Shown: in pieces, positions 11,133 through 21,430 of the stretch | How the letters are laid out: the number at the start of each line of letters is the position of its first letter | How positions within the stretch are numbered: the stretch's first letter is position 1 | Source: Porphyra umbilicalis | Taxonomy: Eukaryota > Rhodophyta > Bangiophyceae > Bangiales > Bangiaceae | Assembly: GCA_002049455.2 (NCBI GenBank) | Contig: KV918881.1 | Span: 145,542 to 209,541 of the forward strand | DNA length: 64,000 bases | Direction of reading: 5' to 3' | Notes under the pieces: model-generated | Database searches by the model: none | Seen by the model: the letters and a program-made list of their open reading frames with translations, nothing else | Told to the model about the DNA's origin: nothing | Program-made: the position numbers and the translations under genes

Positions 11133-14100
11133 TCAGCAAAGCCCCATGGCCTCGACATGCTTGTCGTGCTTGGTCTTGCCGAGCTCCTTCGTCATCGGGT
11201 CCGCCACCATGTCGTCCGTTGCACAATGCTCCAGTGTCACCTTGTCCGTCGTGATGGCCTCGCGCACAAAGTGGTAGCGAATCTCGATGTGCTTAGTGCG
11301 CTTGTGCTCGACGGGGTTCTTGGAGAAGTCAATGCACCCGCTGTTGTCGACCTTGATGTTGATCGGCCCGCCCCAGATCGCTGTCCGCAGCCCTTGAGTT
11401 GCCACGCTTTGCACGAGCTTGTTGAGCCAAACAGCTTCCTTGCTGGCCTCACATAGAGCCATGTACTCGGCTTCCATCGTCGACAGCGCCACCGTCTTCT
11501 GCAACTTAGAACCCCAGCTGACGGCTGCTCCGCCAAAGATGAAGGTGAAGCCCGTCGTAGAACGTCGCGTCTCGTGGTCACCCGCCCAGTCGGCATCACT
11601 AAAGCCTTGTAGAACACAGGAAGAGTTCTTGTCGAAGACCAGCCCCTTGTCCATCGAACCCTTGACGTACCGTAGAACGCGCTTGATCGCCGCCCAATGC
11701 TCCTTGCCGTAGCACGAGACAAACCGACTCAGCTTCCCGATAGCGAAGGCGAGGTCAGGACGTGTCCCGACCATCAGGTACATCAGACTGCCGACGGCTT
11801 CGCGGTAGGGCAGCGCGTCGTCGCTCTCGTCGGCCTTGACCAGCTGCAGGCCCACCTCCAGCGGCGTTCCGATCGGGTTGCACTCCGCCATCCCGAACTT
11901 CTCCAGCACTTGCGCCGCATACTTTCCCGGCGACAGCTTGAGGGTGCCCAACGCCTCGTCACGCCTAATCTCTAGCCCGAGGATGACCTTCGCCTCGCCC
12001 AGGTCCTTCATCTCAAAACGCTTGTGCAGAGCGTCCTTAATCTTGTAGATCGCCGCCAAGCTTGATGCCACCAACAGGAGATCGTCGACGTACACCAGGA
12101 CGATGATGATTTCGCCGTCATCCATGAGGAGGTAGAGGCATGCATCCGGGTCAATGTTGTCAAACCCCTGCGACTTGAGGAAGTCGTCGAGCTTGGCGTA
12201 CCACATCTTGGGAGCTTGCTTCAGCCCATACAGCGCTTGGAGGAGACGACACACTTTGTCAGGATACGTCGGATCGACATAGCCGTCTGGCTGCTCCATG
12301 TAGACCTCCTCGTCAAGGTCGCCGTTGAGGAATGCCGTCTTGACGTCCATCTGATGTAGCTCCCACCCGTTCGCCGCCGTCATCGCCAGGATGCATCGAA
12401 TGGTGGTGAACTTGGCCACCGGCGCGAACGTCTCGTTGAAGTCGAGCCCCTTGATCTGCCGGTTCCCCATGAAGCACAGGCGCGCCTTATGCCGCTTCGT
12501 GTTGTTCCCGTTCTTGTCAACCTCGTTCTTGACCTTGTACACCCACTTGCCCTTCAGCACGCGTCGACTGGCCGGGCGATCCGTCAAGCGCCAAGTCTTG
12601 TTCTTGCGGATGGCCTCCATCTCCTCGTCCATGGCAATCTGCCACTTAGCCGATTCCTGCCCTTGAACGGCTTGCACGTACGTCGTGGGCGCCTCGTGAG
12701 CAACCAGGCTCACCGGGCGCCAGTACTCGACAGGGGGTCGCCGCGCTCTGCCGCTCCGACGCAGCGTGTCTTGAGAGCCGCCACAACCTTGATTGTCGTC
12801 CGCGGACTTGTCGGATCCATCGTCTTGCTTGTCATCCTTGTCGTCATTGTCAGCATCCACGTCTCCGCCGTCGCTTTCAGAGCGCAAACCCGTCTCGACT
12901 CCGACGTTTTCGTCTCCGGGAAGCTCCTCTGCAACTTCTGCCACCTCGCTTACGTTCGCCTCGGCGAACACGACGCTTCGTGCCTTGACGACCTTGCCGT
13001 CGTCGAGGATGACCTTGTACGCCTTGCTGCCGTCGGGATAGCCTAAGAAGACGCCCTTCGCCGCCTTGTCGCCAAACTTGCCGTCGATGTGACTCTTGTG
13101 CAGCACCACCCAGCATGTCGACCCAAACACCCGCATGTGGCTTACGTCGGGCTTATTTCCGGTCCACAGCTCAAAAGGCGTCTTGCCGACGGGAAGCGCC
13201 CGGCTGGTGACGCGGTTCTTGATGTAGACCGCCGTCTTGATGGCACCCGCCCAAAGGTCTTGATCGACGTCCTTGTGTCGCATCATGGTGCGAGCCATCT
13301 CCACGAGAACTCGGTTGAGCCGCTCAGCAACCCCGTTCTGCTGCGGCGTGTCGGGCACCGTGGTCTGGTGCGTCGTGCCGTTCTCATCGTGAAGAGCCTT
13401 GAATGCATTCGACACATACTCGCCGCCATTATCGGAGCGTAGGATCTTGATCTTGGTTCCCGTGTGCAGCTGGGCCTTCGTCAGCCACTTCTTGTACTCC
13501 GAGAGCAGATCGCTCTTCTTCTGCAGGAAGACCACGTCTGTCCAGCGGGAGAAGTCGTCAGTGAAGGTGCCAAAGTAGAGCGCACCGCCACGCGACGGCT
13601 CCGACATTGGCCCGCCCAGGTCCGAGTGCACGAGCTGCAGGCGCTTGCTGACTCGACCTCCTCCTGCACTAGGCATAGGCGTCATAGCTGCCTTCCCATA
13701 CATGCACGGCTCGCAGACGTCCTTAACCGCCATGGACGAGCACTTGAGTCCATCGATGTCCTTGTTCTTGATCATCCGCTTAACGCCAGCCACGTTGACG
13801 TGCCCAAGGCGCTCATGCCAAAGCTGAAGGGAGGCCACCGCAGCAATATCCAACAGTGGGGCCATGTCCAGGTGGTAGAACCCACTCTTCCGCGTGCCGC
13901 ACGCAGCGACCTTGTCGCTAATCTTGATGATCGTCTTACCGCCCTTGAATGACACTTCCGCACCACGTTCCTCCATCATGCCGACCGACATGAGGTTGAA
14001 GCCCATGGTAGGAACATGGAGTACCTTCTCCAACTTGATCTTGCGCGTCTTGCCGTGAACGATGACATTGAGCACAACGGTTCCAACGCCCGCCGTGGCT

Positions 14101-15059
14101 ACGGACCCCTTGTCACCCATGGTGACGCTGCGTCCCGTGGTCGTCTGGTAGTCGTCGAAGCACCCGCGCATCCAGCACATGTGTGCAGACGCCGCAGAAT
14201 CGACAAGCCACGACTTGGAGATGTCATCGGTGTCAGCCGCATTGCCCACCAGACAGATGGCGTCGTCGCTGTCGCTACCATCGTCAGCCGCAATCGCGGC
14301 CACCTTGTCCTGTCTCTGCTTCTTGGCCTTGAGCTCTGGGCAATCGTGAGAGATATGCCCAGACTTATGGCAGTAGTAGCACTCGATCTTGGAGAGGTCA
14401 CCACGGCGGCCTTGACCTCGATAGTTGGCGCCGACGAGTGCCATGTCGCCAATGCGCTTCGTCGCCGGTGACTTGTCCGCCTGCCGCCGCTCCTCCTGAA
14501 GCAAGCGGCTCTTGACAAAGTCGAGGCTTAGCTCGTCCTCGCCCTTGGCGTCGAGAGCCACTAGCAGGTTCTCGTACTTGGACGTCAGCCCGTTCAGGAC
14601 GCTCATGGCAACGTCCATCTCCGTCACCTCGCCGCCCATGGCCTTGAGGTTCTCTCCGAGGTTGCGCACGCGGTTGATGTAGCCCAGCATGCCCTCGCCG
14701 ACGGTCATTTCGACGATGTAGAACTCGCGTCGCGCCTTCATCTCGTTCATCAAACTCTTGCGCTGGAAGACACCTTGCAGCGTCGACCACATTTCCGCCG
14801 TCGTCTTGCAGCCCGCCACGTGCTCGAGCTGCTCAGATCCAAGGGTGAGCCCGATGATGGCGCTCGCCTTCGTGTCTCGACGCTTCCACACAGCCACCTC
14901 GCGGGCATCCGCGTCCGTCGGCTTGCCGTCTTCGTCAAGCATATCGTCCAGGTCGCGCAGCGCGAGGACCATCTTAATGCGCTGACGCCACTCGTGGAAG
15001 TTCGTCTCCGTCAACTTGTCGATCTTGATGCCGCCCATGCCGGCAGCGCCTCCGTCCAT
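11133..15059 (-). CDS. Copia gag-pol polyprotein, 1308 aa
   Basis: A single frame encodes the whole Ty1/copia polyprotein in the canonical order. The gag region begins with a copia-type N-terminus (TNFHEWRQRIKMVLALRDL) and carries a CCHC zinc knuckle (CYYCHKSGHISHDC) near residue 230. The aspartic protease active site is DSAASAHM near 288. The gag-pre-integrase WHERLGHVN motif precedes an integrase core (HSDLGGPM, RSDNGGEY, TPQQNGVAERLNR). Reverse transcriptase has QMDVKTAFLNGDL and the catalytic YVDDLLLV near residue 990. RNase H shows SDADWAGD and STMEAEYMA. The length and intact motifs fit a functional element. There is no gag/pol stop or frameshift, so gag excess would need another mechanism such as processing or splicing. 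Confidence 0.98.
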   Translation of the reverse strand: MDGGAAGMGGIKIDKLTETNFHEWRQRIKMVLALRDLDDMLDEDGKPTDADAREVAVWKRRDTKASAIIGLTLGSEQLEHVAGCKTTAEMWSTLQGVFQRKSLMNEMKARREFYIVEMTVGEGMLGYINRVRNLGENLKAMGGEVTEMDVAMSVLNGLTSKYENLLVALDAKGEDELSLDFVKSRLLQEERRQADKSPATKRIGDMALVGANYRGQGRRGDLSKIECYYCHKSGHISHDCPELKAKKQRQDKVAAIAADDGSDSDDAICLVGNAADTDDISKSWLVDSAASAHMCWMRGCFDDYQTTTGRSVTMGDKGSVATAGVGTVVLNVIVHGKTRKIKLEKVLHVPTMGFNLMSVGMMEERGAEVSFKGGKTIIKISDKVAACGTRKSGFYHLDMAPLLDIAAVASLQLWHERLGHVNVAGVKRMIKNKDIDGLKCSSMAVKDVCEPCMYGKAAMTPMPSAGGGRVSKRLQLVHSDLGGPMSEPSRGGALYFGTFTDDFSRWTDVVFLQKKSDLLSEYKKWLTKAQLHTGTKIKILRSDNGGEYVSNAFKALHDENGTTHQTTVPDTPQQNGVAERLNRVLVEMARTMMRHKDVDQDLWAGAIKTAVYIKNRVTSRALPVGKTPFELWTGNKPDVSHMRVFGSTCWVVLHKSHIDGKFGDKAAKGVFLGYPDGSKAYKVILDDGKVVKARSVVFAEANVSEVAEVAEELPGDENVGVETGLRSESDGGDVDADNDDKDDKQDDGSDKSADDNQGCGGSQDTLRRSGRARRPPVEYWRPVSLVAHEAPTTYVQAVQGQESAKWQIAMDEEMEAIRKNKTWRLTDRPASRRVLKGKWVYKVKNEVDKNGNNTKRHKARLCFMGNRQIKGLDFNETFAPVAKFTTIRCILAMTAANGWELHQMDVKTAFLNGDLDEEVYMEQPDGYVDPTYPDKVCRLLQALYGLKQAPKMWYAKLDDFLKSQGFDNIDPDACLYLLMDDGEIIIVLVYVDDLLLVASSLAAIYKIKDALHKRFEMKDLGEAKVILGLEIRRDEALGTLKLSPGKYAAQVLEKFGMAECNPIGTPLEVGLQLVKADESDDALPYREAVGSLMYLMVGTRPDLAFAIGKLSRFVSCYGKEHWAAIKRVLRYVKGSMDKGLVFDKNSSCVLQGFSDADWAGDHETRRSTTGFTFIFGGAAVSWGSKLQKTVALSTMEAEYMALCEASKEAVWLNKLVQSVATQGLRTAIWGGPINIKVDNSGCIDFSKNPVEHKRTKHIEIRYHFVREAITTDKVTLEHCATDDMVADPMTKELGKTKHDKHVEAMGLC

Positions 15060-15204
15060 GATGTCTTCTTGTCGTGGCGCCCGACCTTGCCGAGCCGTTC
15101 GCCTTGACCGTCACGTCCTTGAACCACCTTGACCTCGTCTTCTTCGCACTTGCCGCGACCGCCGCGACACCAGCTGGCACACCTTGCTCTTGTCACAGCC
15201 CCGG

Positions 15205-15220
15205 CTCTGGGCCCATAACC
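15205..15220 (-). other. Copia primer binding site (internal initiator tRNA-Met)
   Basis: Directly inside the 5' LTR, the minus strand reads GGTTATGGGCCCAGAG. Its complement CTGGGCCCATAACC matches the anticodon arm of eukaryotic initiator tRNA-Met, not its 3' end. This is the Drosophila copia arrangement, where a 5' half-molecule cut in the anticodon loop primes reverse transcription. Confidence 0.75.
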
Positions 15221-15638
15221 TGTTGAATCGCAGTGGGAATAGGGGTTGGGGGACCACGGTGAAGTGGTTGAGTGGCTTGAGCTTGTGTGTGTGTGTGCGA
15301 ACGTGCTTTGTTGGTTGTCCTAAGGTTCGCCCGCCTCTCCCAACCGAGAGCACCTCTCAAATAGTCCCCACCGGCCCAAGTGCTCCCCCCTCTCGCGCCC
15401 ACACCGACGCCCACGTCCTCGCACCAAATCGAATCACTCACCAAATCAAAAGCCACTAGAGCAAAGCGAAGATCAAATCCAAAGCATGCCAAAAGTAACG
15501 CCCCGAGATGACCCAACACAAATGTGTGCAACTTGACCACGTCTTGCACATGTACCATGTGGGGTACCATAAGGGTCACCGACCATCATCCATCCGCGAA
15601 CCGCCAGTGGAGTCGGCGACGAGCATCACAGTCCAACA
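15221..15638 (-). repeat. 5' LTR of the copia element
   Basis: 418 bp, ends TGTTG/CAACA, nearly identical to 10680-11097. The promoter for leftward transcription would lie here. Confidence 0.97.
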
Positions 15639-15774
15639 CATCCTCCCGCAGCAGAAGCGGGGCGTGCCGATGCGGCAGGTGCGCTCCCAGCGCGGGAACC
15701 AGCCTGGCCGCCAGCCATACTCGCCGAGTGCGACGCGACCGAGTGAGACAAGTTTCGCTCGTCTTGCGGGGGAG

Positions 15775-16190
15775 AAGTGGCAGCACGCGGCGGGGGAGCA
15801 GGCGGCGGGGGAGTGGCAGCACGCGGCGGGGGAGTGGCAGCACGCGTCGGAGTGACAGCTCGCGTCGAGGGAGTGGCAGCACGCGTCGAGGGAATGGCAA
15901 CACGCGGCAGGGCGGCGGCAGTAGGCGGCGGGGCGGGAGCAGCAGGCGGCGGGGCGGGGCAGTAGGCGGCGGGGCGGGGGCAGTAGGCGGCGGGGCGGGG
16001 GCAGTAGGCGGCGGGTAGAGGGCAGTAGGCGGCGGGGCGGGGGCAGTAGGCGGCGGGGCGGGGGCAGTAGGCGGCGGGGCGAGGGCAGTAGGCGGCGGGG
16101 AGAGGGCAGTAGGCGGCGGGACGGGGGCAGTAGGCGGCGGGGCGAGGGCAGTAGGCGGCGGGGCGAGGGCAGTAGGCGGCGGGGCGGCGG
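15775..16190. repeat. GC tandem array upstream of family A copy 2
   Basis: The left part has GTGGCAGCACGCGGCGGGGGA-type units. The right part has about twelve 21-bp units of GGGCAGTAGGCGGCGGGGCGG. The array starts about 60 bp upstream of the ATG at 15718 on the minus strand, so it probably covers the promoter or 5' UTR of that gene. Long Pro/Thr/Ala frames through it are composition artefacts. Confidence 0.85.
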
Positions 16191-17322
16191 CTGCTGCTCC
16201 GGAATCGCGGAAAGCGAGGACGGAGGCGCTCAGAAGGGAGGCTGTCGACTCCCGGCCCTTGTCGGCGGCGGCCGTCGGTGCTCCGTCCGCGACTCGGTCG
16301 GCGTCGACGGCCGTCGCCTCGGTCCCTGGTCCATTCCGGCCATCGCCGGCGGCTGCAGCCGCTGCCCCACGGTCCCCGCGGCCTCCGGTCTCCTCTCTGT
16401 CCAGTACGTTGCCAATGCACACGAGTAGGCGGCCCGAAGAGGAAGCATTCGCCATTCTGCCAACTGCGGGCGCGGGCAGAAGGGGGGTTCGAGCGTCTGT
16501 GCGGGGTTGGAGGGGGGGGGGGTCCGTGTGGGGGTCAGGGAGAGGGTCCGTGAGGATGCTGGGAGCCCGTTTGTCGCGGTGCGGGTCGCCTCAAGGAGGT
16601 ATCACAGACGAACTGACCAGCGGGCTTTAAGGACACCCACCAGCAGTAGTGGGGCGGGACAGGAGGGCCCCCAGAACGCCCGTGGAAGAGTTGTTACCGG
16701 GCCAAAGAGAGCCCTTGCCGGAGGTGTTGCTGGGCCGTGGCGCGGGCCAAAAAAGGGCCAACGAGAAGGGCCGTGAGAAAGGCCTGTCGAAAGGCCCTTG
16801 CCAGCAGTGTTGCCGGGCCGTCTCGCCTGTCCCCAAAAAGCCGACACGAGCCGGACACGGCGGACACAACCTGGGCAGCTAGCCTGTCGCCAACCGGGAG
16901 TGCTTCGCAGCACCAATCAGTGCTCGCCATCAGTATCGAGCTACCATCACGCGGCCCCGTGCAGCTGTGATCAGGTGGCTCCTGAGCTCCCAGCGCCCTC
17001 AGGCAGGCAAAAATGATGGCTCGGTGCCCGCACGAGGCTGGAGGGCTCTCATTCATTACCGAGAGGACCATTCGATGCCCCACAATCTCTGGATCAGGGG
17101 CCAGTGCTGACAGACTGACAGATACGATTTCATATTGTAAACCTTGTGGGGTTACTTCTGGTGTTACTGGGTGGGATTACTTTACAGTCAGCATATCTGA
17201 ATGATGCATTCGTGCCACCTGCCCGCCTTCCTCCCGACCCGGTCGACCGCTGCACCTCTTCCCACCGTGGGTCAGCTCCAGGCCCGCTCTGTCCTGCTTA
17301 CGAGTGCTGGTGGCTTGCGTCG
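16191..17322. other. No gene recognised
   Basis: Mixed GC-rich sequence with degenerate internal repeats of a GGCCCTTGCCAGCAGTGTTG type near 16700-16820. It ends in AT-richer sequence just before the transposase start, which may be the 5' part of that DNA transposon. I could not identify terminal inverted repeats. Confidence 0.4.
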
Positions 17323-20300
17323 ATGAGTTTTCCGTGCCGAGCAGCAGACTGCGACCGCTGTTTTAGTCGATGCCTCGGACAGCACCGGCATGCGGCACAC
17401 GCGCACCGTGAGGCAACGCCCACGGGGTGTGAGGGTATCAACACCATTTGTATAGAGTCTGATGCGTCTGAGGAGTCTGGTGAGCCCGGAGGCCCTGCGG
17501 TTGCAGTGGGTTCTGCCATTTGCATAGAGTCTGATGAGTCTGGTGGCCCTACGGTTGCAATGGGTATTGCCGCGACGGCTGCCACTGCCGCGACGGCTGG
17601 CACGTCTAATTCTGGGGGTGCTGGGGACGCTGGGGATGCCGGGGATGCTGGGGGTGCTGGGGACGCTGGGGATGCCGGGGATGCTGGGGGTGTTGGGGGT
17701 GTTGGGGGTGTTGGGGGTGTGCGGGACGTAGTAGGACTGGAGTCTGAGGTATTCCTGGAGCTCGCTCGGGCAATCACAGCACCTGCTTCTCCTCCAAAGC
17801 CGTCGCCTCGACGGGGTCGCGCCCGGCGAGGCGCCCCGTCTGAGAGCACCAGGCGAGCGCGCCGTGCTGACGCGCAGAACCGTCACCGGAGGCGTGCGCG
17901 CCGTCGAGGCAACACCGCCGGTGCCAACCCGACCGATGGATCTGTCGGGGATAATGAGGATACGACTGGAGAGGTACATGCGGCTGCGCGTGGGCATGGC
18001 CGTGGGAGTGTTGCCGGCGGGGGAGGAGTAAGAGACGAGGACGGCGGTACGGAAGCTCAGAGCCCCGGGGCCGGTGGCGATCGGGGTTTATGTGAGCAGG
18101 ATTTCGACCACTACGAGCGCTTTGGGGACGCCAGGCGTGCAACCACCGCTTTTCCACCACTGGAGGGCGGAGGAGGCAGCGGGGGAGGGCGCGCCCCGTG
18201 GCTGAGCGAAGACCTGTGGCACGTTTTCACGTTTGCCTGCACATCGGGCGGCGGATGCGGCCTGTCGCAACAGGAGCTGCGCCGGTTGTACCGGTACACC
18301 AAGGCGGTAGAGGCGGCAAGTTCCGCCTCCCGCAAGCCATTTACAGCAGCCTTCCACACTTCAAACCGGTTTGTTGCCACCGTTCGACGCTTCAAGCGCT
18401 CTCTCGTCGCCCCTCTCAACTGGAAAAAGGTTGTTATGGCGGTTGACGGTCGCAAGTACACCGTCTTCTTCCGCGACGCTTTCGACGCTGCCCAGGAGGA
18501 GATCATGCAAGTGGAGCTAGGGGACCTGTGCTGGGGACCGCCGCTGTCTCCAGCTGACAATGGCGTGGAAGGGCCACAGTCGGTGCTACTGCGAGGCAGC
18601 TGGGACGGGGAGATTTACCGGGAGCAGCAAGCCCACGTCGAGGGCACTATGCACGAGGATACGAGAGTACTGGCGATGCACCTGTACTCTGATGCTACTG
18701 TGCTCAGCAGCAGCGGAGCAGAATCGGCGTACCCTTTGCGTATGCGCGTCGTCAACATCAACACCAAGGACGTGCGATGGGTCACACTAGCGTACATCCC
18801 ACAGGTCGAGTCCAAGTTCGTAAAGACGCGCAAAGGCCATGAGGTGCGTTCCGAGCTGCTCCAGCGGATTTTACACCTCGTCTTTCGGGGCAGCGTGCTG
18901 GCCAGCCACCGTGGGGCGTGGCTGAACTTACCCGGCGGTGGTCGAGTGCGTGTCTCCCCACGTGCCCTCCTTTACGTGTGTGATCAACCTGAGGAGCGTG
19001 CCGTAATGTGCCTGAAGGGTACTGGCTGTCTCTTTCCCTGTACGCCCTGCATGGTGGGACGGGAGGACTCGTGCTCGGCGTCCGGGGCCGATGCTCCTAG
19101 CAGAGACGTCCAGGAGACGGTACGGGCGCAGCTCAAGAACGCTACGATGGGGACCTTTTGGGGCGCGGCGGCGAGGCGTGCAGAGGTAGAGTTGGAGCAC
19201 AGCCTCAACAGCGTGGTCCCTGCGATGGCCGCGTGGGCTGGCCTTGGAAAAGGTCCCCGCATGCTGTACCGATTGCCAGGTTTCGATCGCCTTCACGTAC
19301 GTCTCTTTGCTCGTCGAGAGTAGAACTGCTCGCTCCTTGCATTTGGTGGGCGGGCGAGCGCCCATGTTGGGCGCCTCTCTATCGGTATGCTGCCTCGGTC
19401 CTGTTCAGTATACGTTCAGTATCTCACTGTGCACGGCCCGTGACATGGCGCGAGTAGCTCTTGTGGTATTGGTGCTGTGTGTTGTGTGCCCGAGAGTAGG
19501 TCATGGACACTGGTATCAACAGGAAGGTCGCCAACGAGGTGCCTGTTTACCTTCGCAAGGTGGCAGAAGGTGGAGTCCATGCGCGGTTTGACACCGTCAC
19601 AAACACCGAGCGTGGCATCAATATGCGGTTCAAGCACGCGTCGCGTCGTTTGCGCGTGCCGTACATCCACCCTGGGTACGTTTTGAGCCCTACTGGGTGT
19701 GTTTATTGCTTGGGGGCAGGCTGTGGCTCACATCCCTTCACCGTATCCGCGTACTGACAAGAGGCTACCGTGCTATCAGTCCCTTTTGGCAGTATGGGCT
19801 CCTATGGCACAGGTACTTTGTCCCAGAGGCTACAAGGCAGGCCACAATGACGGGCAGTGAGCACCGTCGTGCCCTACCATTCCTGCCTTTCGGTGTCGTG
19901 GGCGTAGCGGGCGCCCCGGGCAATAGCGACCACCACAGCGCTTTGACTGCGGCTATTTGCGAGCTGGTTGTCGTGACAAACGCACTCTTTGCCGCACAGT
20001 GTACCAACCAGGGCGGTGGTATTCTGTACTCGGAGGCGGTTGCGCTGGCCAAGAAGGCCCACGCGTGGGTGGTTGAGGTCTTTCAGCCCGTACTGGGGCC
20101 AGCCCACACCACCAAGCTTCACCGCATGTCGGCGCATCTTCTGGACGAGTTTCGCCTCAGGGGTAACGTCGGTGACGGCAACAGTGCGTATAATGAGGCC
20201 CTACACAAGGCAGTTAAGGCCGCTTACAAGCTTACCAACAAGAGGAGGGACCAGTTCGTCGAGCAACTTGTGCTGAGCGAGCAGGTGTACACCCTGCTCC

Positions 20301-21043
20301 ACGACGGAGAGGAGGACAACGCCGACGCGGAGGAGGAGGGACCAGGGGCCGACACGGGCGGCGACTATGACTCGGCAGGGACACGGCGCAGCCGTTCGCA
20401 GTGGCGGCAGCGGCGGCGGCGGCGGCGGCGGTATGCCAAGAAGTACTCTCTGGCTGAGCTGGCCAGGAGCCACATTATCCCTGGCTTGGCGGCTGTGCTG
20501 TGTCGTCCCGAGAGTACGCTCCTCTGCAGGAGCGGAAGCCTCTATTATGGCGACGCCTCTCAACCGAGGCGAGGGCGCGCCCAACACACTATCCGGGCCG
20601 CGCCGGTTTTCCATGGGTCACCGTTGTTTGACTGGCTGCGGTACCGCCGACCAGATGGGGCCATTCGGGTCGGTCAGGCCGCCCTAGTGGTAACGACACG
20701 GGCCCGCGGCTGGAAGCGGCTGGTGGTGCGGCGAGCGGAAAAGGCTACGGCGAGACCCAGATGCGTGCTGACCAAGTACGGGTGTGAGCGCCTACAATGG
20801 GATATGGAGGCAGAGGGAGACGCAGTACGCCTCGACGTGCTTACGACTGCGGACATTGTGAGCTGGATTGCCGTCGAGTATGACTGGGAGGACCTCAGTG
20901 AGCGCCAAGGCGTTACGGTGATGCCCGACGGCGTCCCCAACACGGCGGAGGAGCGACGGGCGTCTCGCTTTTTTGTTAATGCGTTTGTTGTTCGAGCGGG
21001 CCTGGGTGAGTGCGCATCTGACAGTGAGGACGGCTCCGAGTAA
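17323..21043 (+). CDS. Plavaka/KDZ-like DNA transposase, three exons
   Basis: Large transposase of the Plavaka/KDZ (CACTA-related) type. Exons are 17323-19296, 19500-19675 and 19762-21043, with GTACGT donors and GAGAGTAG / CTGACAAG acceptors. Phases are 0 and 2, giving about 1143 aa. The N-terminus is Cys/His-rich (CDRCFSRC then QHRHAAHAH), followed by a Gly/Ala/Asp microsatellite and Arg-rich segments. The catalytic region shows YSDAT (Asp457), LYVCDQPE (Asp554), a GTGCLFPCTPC cysteine cluster, and HVMDTGINRKVANE with Asp661 just after the first splice junction. Exon 3 has KLHRMSAHLLDEFRLRGNV and SAYNEALHKAVKAAY...TNKR, typical of Plavaka C-termini, then an acidic linker and a lineage-specific tail. 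The family is known from fungi and other eukaryotes; the assignment rests on motif recall, not a search. No stop or frame break interrupts the joined frame, so the gene may be active. Confidence 0.8.
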
Positions 21044-21100
21044 AGCCGGTGCAGTATCTGGGAAAGTCATCTCGGCGGGAGGAGAAGAGTGTGCCGGTCC

Positions 21101-21430
21101 GGGGGGGGGGGGGGGGGGGGGGGACGTGCCAGGGAAAGAAAGGTCGGGGCGGGGGCGGGGGGGAAGGAAGAAAAGGTCGTTGCGCAGTGTTCCACAGTGG
21201 TGTCAGGGCACCGATGGGAAGGGGACCAGGGCTCTGCTTGGCAGTGTGGGGCATGGGCGCGCGGCGGGGCAGAAGCACCCGAGTTGTGGAGTAGGGCGGG
21301 GGCATTGGCGCGGCGGGGCGGGGCGGGGGCATTCGCATGGTGGGGGCACGGGCGCGGCGGGGCAGGGGCTTGGGCGGGGGCATCGGCGGGGCGGGGGCAT
21401 GGGCACGGGCGCGTGGCGGGGCGGGGGCAA
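21101..21430. repeat. 23-G homopolymer and GGGGCGGGGGCA repeats
   Basis: A 23-nt G run at 21101-21123 is followed by degenerate GCGGGGCGGGGGCATGGGC repeats to about 21430. This lies immediately 3' of the transposase stop and could be the subterminal part of that transposon. Open frames on either strand are low complexity. Confidence 0.75.

Larger units (their letters stand above)
10680..15638 (-). mobile_element. Complete Ty1/copia LTR retrotransposon, 4959 bp
   Basis: The element has two 418-bp LTRs, a primer binding site, one uninterrupted gag-pol frame, a polypurine tract and a 5-bp target duplication CATCC (10675-10679 and 15639-15643). I noticed one difference between the LTRs (near 10942 versus 15484), implying very recent insertion. 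All parts look intact, so it may be autonomous. It interrupts the first coding exon of the family A copy 2 gene in the same orientation as that gene. Confidence 0.97.
8673..15718 (-). pseudogene. Family A protein, copy 2, split by a copia insertion
   Basis: Paralogue of the gene at 1247-4529; function unknown. Without the retrotransposon and one CATCC duplicate, the gene reads as three exons. Exon 1 is 15718-15639 plus 10674-10615, with ATG at 15718. Exon 2 is 10307-9224. Exon 3 is 9059-8673. Introns use GTACGT/TTCTCAG and GTACGT/CCATGCAG. Phases match (2, then 0) and the sum is 1611 nt, about 536 aa. Shared blocks with copy 1: an Arg-rich helix, DDVYH, KDCIFRAWTAGSG, GRGYLRGANGRRG, and in exon 3 AKELTYL...SGDYWAKLFK with an acidic end. 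The exon 2/3 intron is at the same place as in copy 1. A KRLRDR cluster suggests nuclear location. Exon 2 has no in-frame ATG and its upstream boundary is a clear polypyrimidine-CAG acceptor, which is what revealed exon 1. This allele cannot make the normal protein unless the whole element is removed from the RNA. Confidence 0.7.

Noticed and set aside
15586-16455. 289-codon minus-strand frame starting MANASSSGRL
   Set aside because: Most of it is APPPTA-type translation of the 21-bp GC array. The splice-supported family A start at 15718 lies in another frame.
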